Assembly: GCA_029379215.1 (NCBI GenBank)
Contig: JAQYWO010000066.1
Span: 1 to 32,504 of the forward strand
Direction of reading: 5' to 3'
DNA: 32,504 nt
DNA from: Rhizonema sp. PD37
GTDB taxonomy: Bacteria > Cyanobacteriota > Cyanobacteriia > Cyanobacteriales > Nostocaceae
Shown here: piece by piece, positions 1-10,605 of the stretch
Layout of the letters: each line of letters starts with the position of its first letter
How positions within the stretch are numbered: position 1 is the first letter of the stretch
Position numbers and translations under genes: made by a program
The notes under the pieces: generated by a model
The model's input: only the letters and a program-made list of their open reading frames with translations
Told to the model about the DNA's origin: nothing
Database searches by the model: none

Positions 1-424
1 GTAATAAATATTACACGGAGTATGGAAAATCATGTTATTAAAGACTGACTAGTATGCGGGTAGTTGCTTCCAGGTATGTCATTTAATGCAACTATCGATA
101 CTGAATAAAAGCATTGCTATGAAAGAGTTTGATAGACTATGTATGGTGAGTCGTATTCAACCGAAAACAGTCCGGAATCACCTTCTGGAATACAACTTGG
201 CATGAAAAAGCCTTAGTAAATAAACTTTTTTCTGTATTTTATATAACATTTTTACTATCATCTTCGGCTAGTCTCAATATGAAGGCACTAGACAGCCGAA
301 TGTTGTTGTACAAGGAGTTCTTAGCACGATCTTGACCTTATTCTATTGCCGCTTCAATTCATGAGATGTTTGTAATGTTTTGTAAAGTTTAGTGAAGACA
401 AAGGAAATAAAAAAGTTTTTATTC
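1..424. other. Non-coding left edge
   Basis: No supportable gene is visible in these 424 bases. The only open frame near the right side (starting at 392) runs antisense into the pseudouridine synthase gene and has no recognisable protein character. The sequence is AT-rich, and I see no clear hairpin, tRNA or repeat. It is the 3' flank of the leftward pseudouridine synthase gene. Confidence 0.6.
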
Positions 425-1366
425 TTAGCTCTGGGGAGAGATGGCAACTCTTCGCCGAAGAATCTCAAGCAGCTTTGTAAATATTTGGGAAGGAGGCGCA
501 GTCACCTCAATCCACTCCCCCAACACGGGATGTTGCAATCTGAGTCGCCAAGCGTGAAGTGCTTGACCGGGTAAATTTACCCCAACTGAACGACCGGAAC
601 TGTAAACGAGGTCACCAACGATGGGATGATTAATTTGGGCGCTATGGACGCGAATTTGATGGGTACGTCCAGTTTCGAGTTGGAAGTGCATTAATGTATA
701 GTTGCCCAAACGTTCTTTGAGTTGCCAATGAGTAACAGCAGATCGTCCACCTTGTTCTACAGGGACAACTGCCATTTTCTTCCTGTCTACTGGATGGCGA
801 CCGATGGGTAAGTTAATCGTACCGCTTTCTGTTTTAGGTGCACCGTGGACGATACCAAGGTATTCTCGTCTGGCAGTTTTGGCTTGAAGTTGAGCTTGTA
901 AGTGTTGATGAGCGAGTTCTGTTTTGGCAATGACGATCGCCCCAGTGGTATCCTTATCAAGACGATGAACAATTCCCGGACGTTGGACTCCCCCAATCCC
1001 CGGTAAATTGGGACAATGGGCTAAGATAGCATTGACCAGTGTTCCGTCTGAATGACCTGGTGCTGGATGAACGACTAACCCAGCAGGTTTGTTGAGAATC
1101 ATCAGGGACTCGTCTTCGTAGAGAATGTCTAGAGGGATGTCTTGTGGTTGGAGTTCTAGAGGTTCAGCTGCTGGAATTTCTAAGCTAATGCGATCGCCTG
1201 CTTTGACAGTTGTCTTCTTAGATGTGCAAACTTCGCCGTTCAGTTGGACTGCCGCCTGTTCAATTAATTGCTGAATGCGGGAACGGGATAAATCTGGTAA
1301 ATTTTGGGAAAGGTAGCGATCTAGGCGATCGGTATTGTTTTCGACTTGTAAGTTAAATTCGTTCAC
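425..1366 (-). CDS. RluA/RluD-family 23S rRNA pseudouridine synthase
   Basis: This 313-residue enzyme converts specific uridines of large-subunit rRNA to pseudouridine in the cytoplasm. Residues 1 to about 60 form an S4 RNA-binding domain (RLDRYLSQ, then SRSRIQQLIEQ and QLNG). The catalytic domain follows, with the family signature HRLDKDTTG at residues 134-142, in which Asp137 is the expected nucleophile. GRTHQIRVH further on is also typical. S4 plus catalytic domain and this length match RluD rather than the S4-less RluA or RluC, but the exact uridine target cannot be read from sequence. The start is GTG at 1366, giving MNEFNLQVENN; no strong Shine-Dalgarno is seen. It diverges from the DUF4336 gene across a spacer of about 180 bp that must hold both promoters. 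Confidence 0.93.
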   Translation of the reverse strand: MNEFNLQVENNTDRLDRYLSQNLPDLSRSRIQQLIEQAAVQLNGEVCTSKKTTVKAGDRISLEIPAAEPLELQPQDIPLDILYEDESLMILNKPAGLVVHPAPGHSDGTLVNAILAHCPNLPGIGGVQRPGIVHRLDKDTTGAIVIAKTELAHQHLQAQLQAKTARREYLGIVHGAPKTESGTINLPIGRHPVDRKKMAVVPVEQGGRSAVTHWQLKERLGNYTLMHFQLETGRTHQIRVHSAQINHPIVGDLVYSSGRSVGVNLPGQALHAWRLRLQHPVLGEWIEVTAPPSQIFTKLLEILRRRVAISPQS

Positions 1367-1546
1367 AGTTGGTCAGAAAGAGCTTGCAGTTAGGCAACAT
1401 CTTCTTCATAGTAGCTTTTTGCTTAAGTTCGATTGCTATACGCCCTATTTATATCAAGCTGGCAATTGATAGCACAGTCAATAATTTGCTAAACTCCAAC
1501 TCAAGGGAAATCAGAGAAAACAATTTAACGGTAAGGGTGTCGTGCA

Positions 1547-2776
1547 GTGGCTCATAGTAAACACACAGGCAATGCAGAACACATTCATCCAAGGGACTTT
1601 TCATGGTCCTTCTGGTTCACTTTGCCACTCTACCCCTTTGACAAGCGGCGAACAATTCGTACAGAAGTGGTTAAAGACACGATCTGGACTTTTGACCAGT
1701 TGCAGGGTATTTTCTACGTTGTCGTACCCATTCGCATGACAGTCGTTAAGCTGGAAGAAGGGGGTTTGCTGATTTACACGCCTGTTGCACCGACAAGAGA
1801 ATGTATCCGGCTTCTGAATGAGTTGGTAGAAGAACATGGTGAAGTTAAGTATATTATTTTACCAACTATTTCGGGGCTAGAACATAAGGTCTTTGTTGGT
1901 CCTTTCGCCAGATGTTTTCCTAACGCACAGGTGTTTGTAGCTCCGCAGCAGTGGAGTTTCCCGATTAATCTCCCACTGAGTTGGCTTGGTATACCTGCCC
2001 TTCGCACTCAGCTACTTTCAGAAGATAGCAACAAAACTCCCTTTGCTAACGAATTTGACTATGCGATTCTTGGTCCGATTGAACTTGGGCCGGGACGGTT
2101 TGCGGAAGTGGCATTTTTCCACAAGCGATCGCACACTTTATTGGTGACAGATTCAATCGTTTCCATACCAGAAGAACCACCTGCGATCGTTCAATTAGAT
2201 CCATACCCTTTGCTGTTCCATGCCAAGGATAATGCATATGATATCGTTGCAGACACCAAGGCAAATCGCTGTAAGGGATGGCAGAGAATCTCGCTGTTGA
2301 CTTTGTACTTCCAACCCAGCGTGCTAGGGGTACGCGGATGGGGGTACGTGTTGCGCAACGCCTTGAAAGCACCAGATCGCTCACGGAAAGCCTATTTTGG
2401 ATTATTTCCCTTTCAATGGAGCACAGACTGGAAGCAGTCTTTTGATGCACTGCAGGGTGACAACCGTCTGCTTGTAGCTCCGATTTTACAGACTCTCATT
2501 CTCAATCGCGCACCAAGAGAAACTATCGACTGGGCTAAAAAGGTTGCCAGTTGGGATTTCCACCGAATCGTTCCCTGCCATTTTGATTCGCCCATTAATG
2601 CACAACCATATCAGTTTTGTCAAGCATTTTCCTTTTTAGAACAGCCTTCTCCCAAGCCAGACGTTTTCAACAGCAACGGTTCTCCCTTACCTGAAGAAGA
2701 TTTGAAACTATTACAGAAACTTGATGCAGGGCTAAACAAACTTGGCATCCTGCCATCGGCGAAAAATAGAGTTTGA
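1547..2776 (+). CDS. DUF4336 domain-containing protein
   Basis: A 409-residue protein of the DUF4336 family, widespread in cyanobacteria and plastid-bearing eukaryotes and without an established function. The fold resembles metallo-beta-lactamases by family annotation. Here the stretch MTVVKLEEGGLLIYTPVAPT, followed by YIILPTISGLEHKVFVGPFA, corresponds to the family core, and a late 'VPCHFDSPINA' segment is also typical. The N-terminal 60 residues (FWFTLPLYPFDKRRTI) are characteristic of the cyanobacterial members, which supports the GTG start at 1547. An AAGGG at 1533-1537 sits nine bases upstream. No signal peptide is evident. It is monocistronic, divergent from the pseudouridine synthase gene. 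Confidence 0.85.
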   Translation: MAHSKHTGNAEHIHPRDFSWSFWFTLPLYPFDKRRTIRTEVVKDTIWTFDQLQGIFYVVVPIRMTVVKLEEGGLLIYTPVAPTRECIRLLNELVEEHGEVKYIILPTISGLEHKVFVGPFARCFPNAQVFVAPQQWSFPINLPLSWLGIPALRTQLLSEDSNKTPFANEFDYAILGPIELGPGRFAEVAFFHKRSHTLLVTDSIVSIPEEPPAIVQLDPYPLLFHAKDNAYDIVADTKANRCKGWQRISLLTLYFQPSVLGVRGWGYVLRNALKAPDRSRKAYFGLFPFQWSTDWKQSFDALQGDNRLLVAPILQTLILNRAPRETIDWAKKVASWDFHRIVPCHFDSPINAQPYQFCQAFSFLEQPSPKPDVFNSNGSPLPEEDLKLLQKLDAGLNKLGILPSAKNRV

Positions 2777-3304
2777 TATCTCCTCACACTATTTCACTTT
2801 AAAGTTGATACAAATAGGTAGCAGGGGAGCTCTTGAGCAGAGGATCTCTTGAGGAAAGAATTAGAAATCATCATTTGTATCATGTCTGAGCGTGAAATTG
2901 TATCAGTATTGGTTTGCACAAAGATTAACAACAGAACGATGAGGTGATGAGACTTTCAACACCAGATTCGCAAATTCAGTAGAAAGTGGAAATTAATTAT
3001 GCGTTTCCTGAAAACCTTATAGAAACGTAACAAAGAGTCACGAGGGGACACCCAGAATCGCCTCTGTGCTGGACATATCAAACCGAGTTACCCCTTCCCT
3101 AAAATAAAAAAACAACATTTCCTTGACTTTTTTTGCTTCCGCTCTTCAAAGAGAGTTCAAGCACAGAGGCGTTCAGCTCTTTGCAGTGGCTTACGACTTT
3201 TTCAACTAGATTGTCAATTGCCTTGCAAGGAGCGAGTATAAAAAAAAGATGCACTCTTAATTATGCTGGTAAAATCGATAAAATCATTTTCATAACTCCT
3301 CAGA
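2777..3304. other. Intergenic spacer, no gene seen
   Basis: About 530 bases between the DUF4336 and DUF3800 genes. A 62-codon open frame from 3133 has no protein-like features and is not credited. No strong hairpin or tRNA is visible. It presumably contains the terminator of the first gene and the promoter of the second, but I cannot place either with confidence. Confidence 0.5.
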
Positions 3305-4126
3305 ATGAACTCAGAAGATAATATTCATCATTATTTCGTTGACGAAGCAGGTGATTTAACTTTTTTTGATAAAAAAGGGAAAATTATCGTAGCACAACCA
3401 GGCATATCGAAGTTTTTTATGGTAGGTGTGGCTCAAGTTTACCAACCAGATAAAGTAATCTGCGAACTTGAAGAACTCAGAAAACAGCTTTGCAGCGATC
3501 CATGCTTTAAAGATATCCCATCAATGCAACCGTCTGCCAAGAAAACTGCGATTACTTTCCATGCTAAAGACGATCACCATGATGTCAGGCTGGAAGTCTT
3601 CAAACTCATGCAAACTTTTGAAGTAAAAATATTTGTGGCTATTCGATGCAAAAAAGACTTAGTCGCAGCAACTAAAAAAACTTACGAAGCTTTGAATAAA
3701 AAAATAAATCCAGATGATATATATGATGACCTAGTAAAGCGATTATTTAAAGATCGATTACACAAAGCTACTTCTAATCACATTGTTTTTGCCAGACGCG
3801 GTAAAACAGCACGGGAAGAAGCGCTGCAACAAGCTATTAATCAGGCAAAAAACAATTTTGAGACTAAATGGAAAATTTGCTCAGACAGTCAGACAATTGT
3901 TAAACCTGCTTACCCATCTGAATTTGCTGGCTTGCAAGTTATTGACTACTACTTATGGGCTTTACAACGGTTATATGAGCGACAGGAAGACAAGTATTTT
4001 ACACCTCTTTCCAAGAAATATAGAATGATTATGGATTTAGATGATCGGCGACACAAAGGTTATGGAGAGTGGTATACCGATTCAAATCCGTTATTCCTAG
4101 ATAAATTAAAGTGGTATGTGAGCTAG
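3305..4126 (+). CDS. DUF3800 domain-containing protein
   Basis: A 273-residue protein carrying the DUF3800 signature near its N-terminus: YFVDEAGD at residues 10-17, with acidic residues Asp13, Glu14 and Asp17. A conserved acidic patch lies near the C-terminus (MDLDDRRHKG). DUF3800 proteins are predicted to be nuclease-like and often turn up as lone accessory genes near mobile or defence loci; no activity is established for this one. The start ATG at 3305 places the motif in the expected position. It stands alone, flanked by spacers over 500 bp on both sides, with AT-rich codon usage. This is consistent with an acquired gene, although that is inference only. Confidence 0.8.
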   Translation: MNSEDNIHHYFVDEAGDLTFFDKKGKIIVAQPGISKFFMVGVAQVYQPDKVICELEELRKQLCSDPCFKDIPSMQPSAKKTAITFHAKDDHHDVRLEVFKLMQTFEVKIFVAIRCKKDLVAATKKTYEALNKKINPDDIYDDLVKRLFKDRLHKATSNHIVFARRGKTAREEALQQAINQAKNNFETKWKICSDSQTIVKPAYPSEFAGLQVIDYYLWALQRLYERQEDKYFTPLSKKYRMIMDLDDRRHKGYGEWYTDSNPLFLDKLKWYVS

Positions 4127-4203
4127 GTCTAAGCAGACAAGCTACCCAGACACACGGCATGAAGCCGACGTTCGCTCACAATTATATTTTATCATTATTG
4201 TAT

Positions 4204-4232
4204 GCATTTTTGTAAATTATTTACAAAAATGC
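4204..4232. repeat. 29-base AT-rich palindrome (possible convergent terminator)
   Basis: Arms 4204-4217 (gcatttttgtaaat) and 4219-4232 are exact reverse complements around one central base, so a stem of about 12 bp with a tight loop can form. It lies about 80 bases after the DUF3800 stop. Neither side has a clean T-run following a GC stem, so terminator function is only possible. Confidence 0.5.
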
Positions 4233-4249
4233 GATGGCTGCTAAGCGAT

Positions 4250-4425
4250 AGAGACGGCTAAAACCCTTATCAGAAGAGAACTACAGCAAAATTCACAATA
4301 ATATTGCAACAAACTTATTGTGGATCGTGACAGTGACAGAGACGCTTAAAACCCTTATCAGAAGAGAACTACAGCAAAAACTAAGATATTTTTATAGTAA
4401 ATTACAATATTATTGCAATAAACTT
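4250..4425. repeat. Imperfect direct repeat, two copies
   Basis: A 42-base unit (core aaacccttatcagaagagaa) occurs at 4250-4291 and again at 4338-4379 with two mismatches. The similarity continues after each copy: 21 bases at 4296-4316 match 4405-4425 with two differences, the second copy carrying about 20 extra bases in between. This is a local duplication or two copies of a dispersed element, not a CRISPR. Confidence 0.75.
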
Positions 4426-4646
4426 TAGCACTTTTGATAGCTTATTCATAGATGCGCGATCGCTCCCAACTTCTACTCTCCAGTTTCGGACGTAGGGGCG
4501 TTTGCCTCTACCAAAGGCTTTGACAAACGCATAATAAATTTTCGGAGAGACACACTCCCAACTCAAGCGCTAGAATCCAAGCATTTATAATGCGTAGTGT
4601 TGGCTCAAAAACGATTTATCTTTTTACTTTTTACTTAACGATCCCT

Positions 4647-5348
4647 CTATCTCTTTTTATTCCAGGGCAGAGCATACGTCCAAGGTAGTTTTCTCACAGT
4701 GAAGGGGCACTTAATAATGCATATTGGAGATGTAGTGTTTGCTGGTGCTATACCTACATTTGTCTCAGCTAGCCGCAGAACTAAATCTACCGAAAACTTA
4801 AACTCACGTTTTCTAGTGATAAACTCGTCGAACTGTTTCTTTTGTATCTTGATGCCTGTTTTTAGTTTTATAATATTGGCAATTGGGTTTTTTGCTACAT
4901 ATACTCCCGTCTCTTTATCACGTTGAAAAACACTTTCAGATGCTATGACTTCTTTAAGTGTTTTTCCAGGAACAATCAGACTGGGGGTTTGGGGTACCGC
5001 TAAGTCACGAGTCAAATCTGGTGATTTCCGAATGATTCTTTTTGAGGCACCGTCAAACTCCTCCACAGCGCTGTTATCCCAATCAACGTATACTGCCAGA
5101 TTCGAGGATTTATTTTCCACACTCAGTGTCAACTCTTTTGGATCTTCAATTGAGTACATTGTTTTGAGTGTAAAATTAATCGCTATCTGATCTTCAAGAT
5201 TTTGTTTTTTAAGTTGTTCTGCAATGGAGGCTTTATCTAATTCAAACTTCACTTGGTCGTCAACGGACTCTACCATTCGATTAATGGTGTAAGTAACGCC
5301 AATGATATAAAGCGTCAAAATAATTAAATTATTGTTACCGTTTCTCAT
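4647..5348 (-). CDS. Unrecognised membrane-anchored protein
   Basis: A 233-residue protein that I do not recognise. Residues 8-22 (NLIILTLYIIGVTYTI) form one N-terminal hydrophobic segment, likely an uncleaved anchor. The rest looks like a soluble, beta-rich domain: ELTLSVENKSSNLAVYVDWDN, then a stretch resembling LTVPQTPSLIVPGKTL, and a later FSVDLVLRLAE. This pattern recalls small cyanobacterial proteins with an immunoglobulin-like or 'late-embryogenesis-like' outer domain, but that is only an impression. The start ATG is at 5348, with AGGAGG at about 15 bases upstream, which is rather far. It lies downstream of corA in the same orientation but 150 bp away. Confidence 0.6.
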   Translation of the reverse strand: MRNGNNNLIILTLYIIGVTYTINRMVESVDDQVKFELDKASIAEQLKKQNLEDQIAINFTLKTMYSIEDPKELTLSVENKSSNLAVYVDWDNSAVEEFDGASKRIIRKSPDLTRDLAVPQTPSLIVPGKTLKEVIASESVFQRDKETGVYVAKNPIANIIKLKTGIKIQKKQFDEFITRKREFKFSVDLVLRLAETNVGIAPANTTSPICIIKCPFTVRKLPWTYALPWNKKR

Positions 5349-5502
5349 AATTTTAGGGTAAAAACCTCCTGTACTAGTCTTAGGGTAAGTATTCAGCCAT
5401 CAGCTATCAGCATACATTAGTTGTTTTAGTCAGATTCTTCAAGCCAGGATACAGTAATTTACTTGATGTTGCTAACGGAGTAAAGACTGACATCTTAAAT
5501 AT

Positions 5503-6630
5503 TTAATCATGTGCAATATTGGAAGCATTCTCGAGCCAACCCCGTCGCCAGAAAAAGAATACCAACCCAGATGCGATCGCTGCCATCACTGCCAAACAAA
5601 CAAAATACCCCCAATGCCATTTCAGTTCTGGCATATGCTCAAAATTCATCCCATAGACTCCAGCAATAAAAGTTAATGGAATAAAAATTGATGAAACTAC
5701 AGTCAAAAACTTCATAATTTCATTCATTCTGTTCCCGACTGCCGAAAGATACACATCCATCAAGCCCGTTGCCAGTTCTCGGAAAGTTTCCACCATATCC
5801 ATCACCTGCACGGCATGATCGTAACAATCTCGCAGATAAATCCGAACCTCCTCAGAAATGAGATCGCTGCAATCTCGAATTAAAGCATTAATCATATCCC
5901 GCTGGGGCCAGATAGCACGACGCAGTTGCAGCAATTCTCGCCGAATTTGATAAACTTGTAGTAGAGTTTGTCGGGAAGGGTTGATGAGTACTTCATCTTC
6001 TAATTGTTCAATACGCTCGCCATACTGTTCTAAAACCGGGAAAAAACCGTCAATAATCGCATCCAAAAGAGAATATGCTAAATAATCGGCTTTATGTTTG
6101 CGAATAAGACCTTTACCTTTAAGAATGCGCGATCTCACTCCTCCCAAGCAATCATATTCCGGTTCCTCTTGTACAGTCAGCAAGTAATCTTTTCCCAAAA
6201 CCAAACTCACTTGTTCGCTATGAAATCCATATGTTTTATCTTTTGGGACGACCATACGAGCAATAATAACTAAATGGTCTTCATAATCCTCTATCTTGGG
6301 ACGTTCTGTCACATTGACCAAATCTTCTAGAACCAGAGGATGCAAATCGAACTCTTTTCCCAAACGTCGCAAAATATCTTCACTACCTAAACCTTGCACG
6401 TCTACCCATGACACCGAGTTCGAGTTATGTATATAAGTAGCAGACTCTTCTGGTGTTGTGACTTCCTTACACATAGCATGAGTTGCATCATAATCAATCA
6501 ATTCAATCTTTGGTACTGGCGCATCTGCATCAACGATCAAGGCTCCCGGTAGATCCCCTGCTTGATGATAGAAGTCCTTTGGGCGTGATTTTTTAGCTGC
6601 TAAACGGAAATAGCGAGATTTTTTAGACAT
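5503..6630 (-). CDS. corA: CorA-type magnesium/cobalt transporter
   Basis: An inner-membrane divalent cation channel of the CorA/MIT family that brings in Mg2+ (and Co2+ in some members). From the chosen start it is 375 residues. A large cytoplasmic N-terminal domain includes WVDVQGLGSEDILRRLG and HPLVLEDL. A long stalk helix follows, and two transmembrane helices near the C-terminus (about 305-325 and 342-361) are linked by the signature YGMNFEHMPEL, with GMN at 327-329. The frame stays open upstream to 6750, but I prefer the ATG at 6630 (MSKKSRYFR): it gives the family's usual length, and GGGAAA lies just upstream. The longer form would add 40 residues without family character. Confidence 0.92.
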   Translation of the reverse strand: MSKKSRYFRLAAKKSRPKDFYHQAGDLPGALIVDADAPVPKIELIDYDATHAMCKEVTTPEESATYIHNSNSVSWVDVQGLGSEDILRRLGKEFDLHPLVLEDLVNVTERPKIEDYEDHLVIIARMVVPKDKTYGFHSEQVSLVLGKDYLLTVQEEPEYDCLGGVRSRILKGKGLIRKHKADYLAYSLLDAIIDGFFPVLEQYGERIEQLEDEVLINPSRQTLLQVYQIRRELLQLRRAIWPQRDMINALIRDCSDLISEEVRIYLRDCYDHAVQVMDMVETFRELATGLMDVYLSAVGNRMNEIMKFLTVVSSIFIPLTFIAGVYGMNFEHMPELKWHWGYFVCLAVMAAIASGLVFFFWRRGWLENASNIAHD

Positions 6631-7063
6631 GCACTTTTCCCATTGTGAAGAATAACTCAAAGGTTGTTGATTTTTGAGAGTCGCACAGGGCAAAGCCGTT
6701 TGATTTAGTAGAAGCGTCTGCTGAACGAGTTCGTCAGAGATCTGTCTCACCGCTTCAGCCAGGCTTGCTCAGTCTTCATCAGAACCCAATATGAACGGCA
6801 TTCGCTTCTACAAATGATGCTTTTCCCACTCATTGATAACTCCCGTGCAGCTTATTGTCAGTAATTCGACTTGATTTAATATTACAAATATTACAAATAA
6901 AAGCAGAGGGTATTCGGGAAGAAATACTAATAAGGGAGAAGCGTTGTGGAGCCAGTGCGTTGGGGTTCCCCGCGTTGAAGCATCTGGCGTGGTTTATAGC
7001 CCAATAAAAAAGATAATGTTTTTTGCTAGACGCGTAACGCGTCTCGAAAAACGGCATCCTTAT

Positions 7064-7108
7064 GTAAAATCTGCCGGGGGAAGCGTATCCCTTGGGCTGT
7101 AGCTTTAC
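7064..7108. repeat. Degenerate nested hairpin (third member of hairpin family)
   Basis: The left arm reads gtaaaa-tct-gccgggggaag and the right arm ends in ctttac. It resembles the hairpins at 10445-10488 and 26861-26900 in having an outer stem, a tct trinucleotide and then an inner GC stem, but pairing is imperfect. I take it as a probable decayed copy. Confidence 0.4.
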
Positions 7109-7328
7109 TTTCATCCCACGATTTTTAGCGTAGATTTCCGTAACTCATAGCAGCAAATAGGAATTAGCCATTAGCACACCATCACTCTTGAGTAATTCGC
7201 TTTCATTCTACAATGACTCTCTCTAATTCCGGAACGAGAAAAAAGTAAGGGGGCATTAATGACGATAGAGGCACCTGTGAAATCCGAGCCGACTTCATGT
7301 GAATAACCTATCTCTCACTCAAATTTCA

Positions 7329-7365
7329 GGGCGGCTAGGACTACGTGATTGCATCCCAGCCGCCC
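7329..7365 (-). terminator. GC-rich hairpin downstream of groEL
   Basis: Arms gggcggct (7329-7336) and agccgccc (7358-7365) pair perfectly, and gga/tcc extends the stem inward past one mismatch. It lies about 100 bases after the groEL stop on the minus strand. No clean U-tract follows, so termination activity is plausible but not certain. Confidence 0.45.
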
Positions 7366-7464
7366 TCTCGTTGAAGGAAAATTTGGTGACAAGAGAATAG
7401 TTGGTATTAGTTAGTAGTTAGTTGGTATTTCAAAAGATAACTAACCACTATTAACTCACAACTA

Positions 7465-9153
<1,689 letters not shown>

Positions 9154-9185
9154 ATTTGAGTTCTCTTGCACTTACATAACACAAT

Positions 9186-9212
9186 TTAGCACTCACGAGC
9201 CAAGAGTGCTAA
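9186..9212 (-). promoter_or_regulatory. CIRCE operator (HrcA binding site)
   Basis: The sequence ttagcactc-N9-gagtgctaa is a perfect CIRCE inverted repeat. It lies 33 bases upstream of the groEL ATG, in the 5' leader or promoter region. HrcA binds such sites to repress chaperonin genes until heat stress. The divergent membrane transferase begins only about 75-85 bp away, so its promoter could overlap this operator. Confidence 0.95.
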
Positions 9213-9296
9213 TCATTAAGTTACAGATGAATCTAAAAAATTGATTAATATACAGGTGATGCTTATGCACATTGGCAGTAATGGTTGAATCGGGAG

Positions 9297-10376
9297 ATGA
9301 ATGTAGATAGTTTGCTTAGGTCTCTCGGTATTGCTGACCCTAGCGGTTCCGGCTGGAAGGCGGTAGTATTGACGTTTCTTTTAGCTTGTGTTGTAACGTG
9401 GGGATTGATGCCGACAGTACGAAAATTCGCTTTACGAGTGGGATGGGCTGACCAACCCAACGCACGAAGGCTGAATAGAGAACCTTTACCCAATGCAGGA
9501 GGTTTGGCTATTTATGCCGGAGTCATTGCCGCAGTTGTACTTGCAAGTCTCTTACGACCAATTGAACTACAAAGCGTATTGGCTCAGGTTTTGACTATTT
9601 TACTAGGAGGTTCAATATTAGTCTTGATCGGCTTTATCGACGATCAGTTCGGTTTACCACCTTCTGTTCGTTTATCAATTCAGATACTCACAGCTCTTTT
9701 ACTCTTTGCTAATGGCATTGGTATAAAAGTTACTTTTGGTTTGCCCATCGATCCCACTCTATCAGTATTACTGTCAGTCTTATGGGTCGTAGGAATTACC
9801 AATGCCATTAACTTAATGGACGGAATGGATGGTTTGGTGGGAGGAGTCGGTTTTATCACCGCGATGAGTTTGTTGGCGGTTTCAGCCCAGTTTCCCAATC
9901 ATGCGGCAGCGACTTTAGTTCTAGCAGCATTAGGAGGCGGGGCGCTGGGGTTTTTACGCCATAACTTTCATCCCTCGCACATCATTATGGGAGATGCTGG
10001 TGCTTACTTTTTTGGCTATGTGTTAGCTGCTACAAGTATTTTAGGTGACCTTCAAGTGACGACCGTGTTTTCACTGATACCACCAGTATTATTTCTCATA
10101 GTACCAGTGTTAGATACAACTCAAGTTGTTGTGCGCCGACTGATGGCAGGGAAAAATCCTATGAGTACGCCTGGTAAAGATCACTTACACCACGGTTTGC
10201 TTGCTTGGGGTTTGTCTCAGCGCCATGCTGCACTCACTCTTTGGTCAATTACCTTAGTTTTTAATGTCGTGGCGATGAGAATACAAGGTATGTCCTTGAT
10301 TGTGATGCTTGCCACCACTATCAGTATTGTTGCCCTTTTAGGCTTCACTGTATGGCAAAGGATACGTGCCGTTTAA
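9297..10376 (+). CDS. WecA/MraY-family undecaprenyl-phosphate sugar-1-phosphate transferase
   Basis: A polytopic membrane enzyme of glycosyltransferase family 4 that moves a sugar-1-phosphate (often GlcNAc-1-P) from a UDP-sugar to undecaprenyl phosphate, starting a cell-surface glycan. Motifs, numbered from an in-frame TTG four codons upstream at 9285: LNREPLPNAGG near 63-73, FIDD at 117-120 with the Mg2+-binding DD, NLMDGMDG at 176-183, MGDAG at 235-239 and HLHH at 300-303. About ten hydrophobic helices are present. I favour ATG 9297, although GGGAG directly abuts it; TTG 9285 is the alternative. MraY is less likely than WecA/TagO, because the NLMDGMDG and HLHH motifs fit the latter. It diverges from groEL and stands alone. 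Confidence 0.85.
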   Translation: MNVDSLLRSLGIADPSGSGWKAVVLTFLLACVVTWGLMPTVRKFALRVGWADQPNARRLNREPLPNAGGLAIYAGVIAAVVLASLLRPIELQSVLAQVLTILLGGSILVLIGFIDDQFGLPPSVRLSIQILTALLLFANGIGIKVTFGLPIDPTLSVLLSVLWVVGITNAINLMDGMDGLVGGVGFITAMSLLAVSAQFPNHAAATLVLAALGGGALGFLRHNFHPSHIIMGDAGAYFFGYVLAATSILGDLQVTTVFSLIPPVLFLIVPVLDTTQVVVRRLMAGKNPMSTPGKDHLHHGLLAWGLSQRHAALTLWSITLVFNVVAMRIQGMSLIVMLATTISIVALLGFTVWQRIRAV

Positions 10377-10444
10377 AAGTTAAAAGTAAAAAGGCAAAAG
10401 TCAAAAGAACGAACTTTAGCTTTTCCTTTTTACTTCTTGATTTA

Positions 10445-10488
10445 CGTAAAGTCTGCGGGAGAGAGTACTCTTTCCCGCGAGCTTTACG
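10445..10488. repeat. Nested hairpin with tct/gag internal loop
   Basis: Outer stem cgtaaag (10445-10451) pairs with ctttacg (10482-10488). Inside it is a three-base internal loop, tct opposite gag, and then a long inner stem from gcggga (10455) to tcccgc (10478) that pairs almost to its centre. It lies between two convergent genes and could serve as a terminator, but its layout matches the element at 26861-26900, which suggests a dispersed family. Confidence 0.7.
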
Positions 10489-10605
10489 CAAGTCGGCACA
10501 ATAAAACCAAACTGTGTTAAGAAAAGTAAATAAGGCTCAAATCTTTTCTCTCCCTGCTCCCTGCCCCCTGCCTTATTTCAACAATAATTATTTACGCCGA
10601 CCTAC

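Larger units (their letters stand above)
4127..4646. other. AT-rich spacer with palindrome and duplicated repeat
   Basis: No gene is seen in this 520-base gap between two convergent genes. It contains an AT-rich palindrome at 4204-4232 and a duplicated repeat at 4250-4425, both listed separately. A HIP1-like GCGATCGC lies near 4456. Confidence 0.6.
6631..7464. other. Long spacer between corA and groEL
   Basis: About 830 bases. Open frames here (for example 6830-7114 on the minus strand) read through palindromic repeats and are not credible genes. Visible structure: a 17-base palindrome at 7028-7044 (agacgcgt/acgcgtct), a degenerate nested hairpin at 7064-7108, and a GC-rich hairpin at 7329-7365, the last two described separately. 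Confidence 0.6.

Noticed and set aside
4250..4379. CRISPR-like pair of 42-base repeats with a 46-base gap
   Set aside because: Only two copies, with the gap and downstream sequence also similar to each other; no cas gene and no further units.
6830..7114. 94-codon minus-strand frame
   Set aside because: Translates palindromic repeats; no protein-like pattern or start signal.
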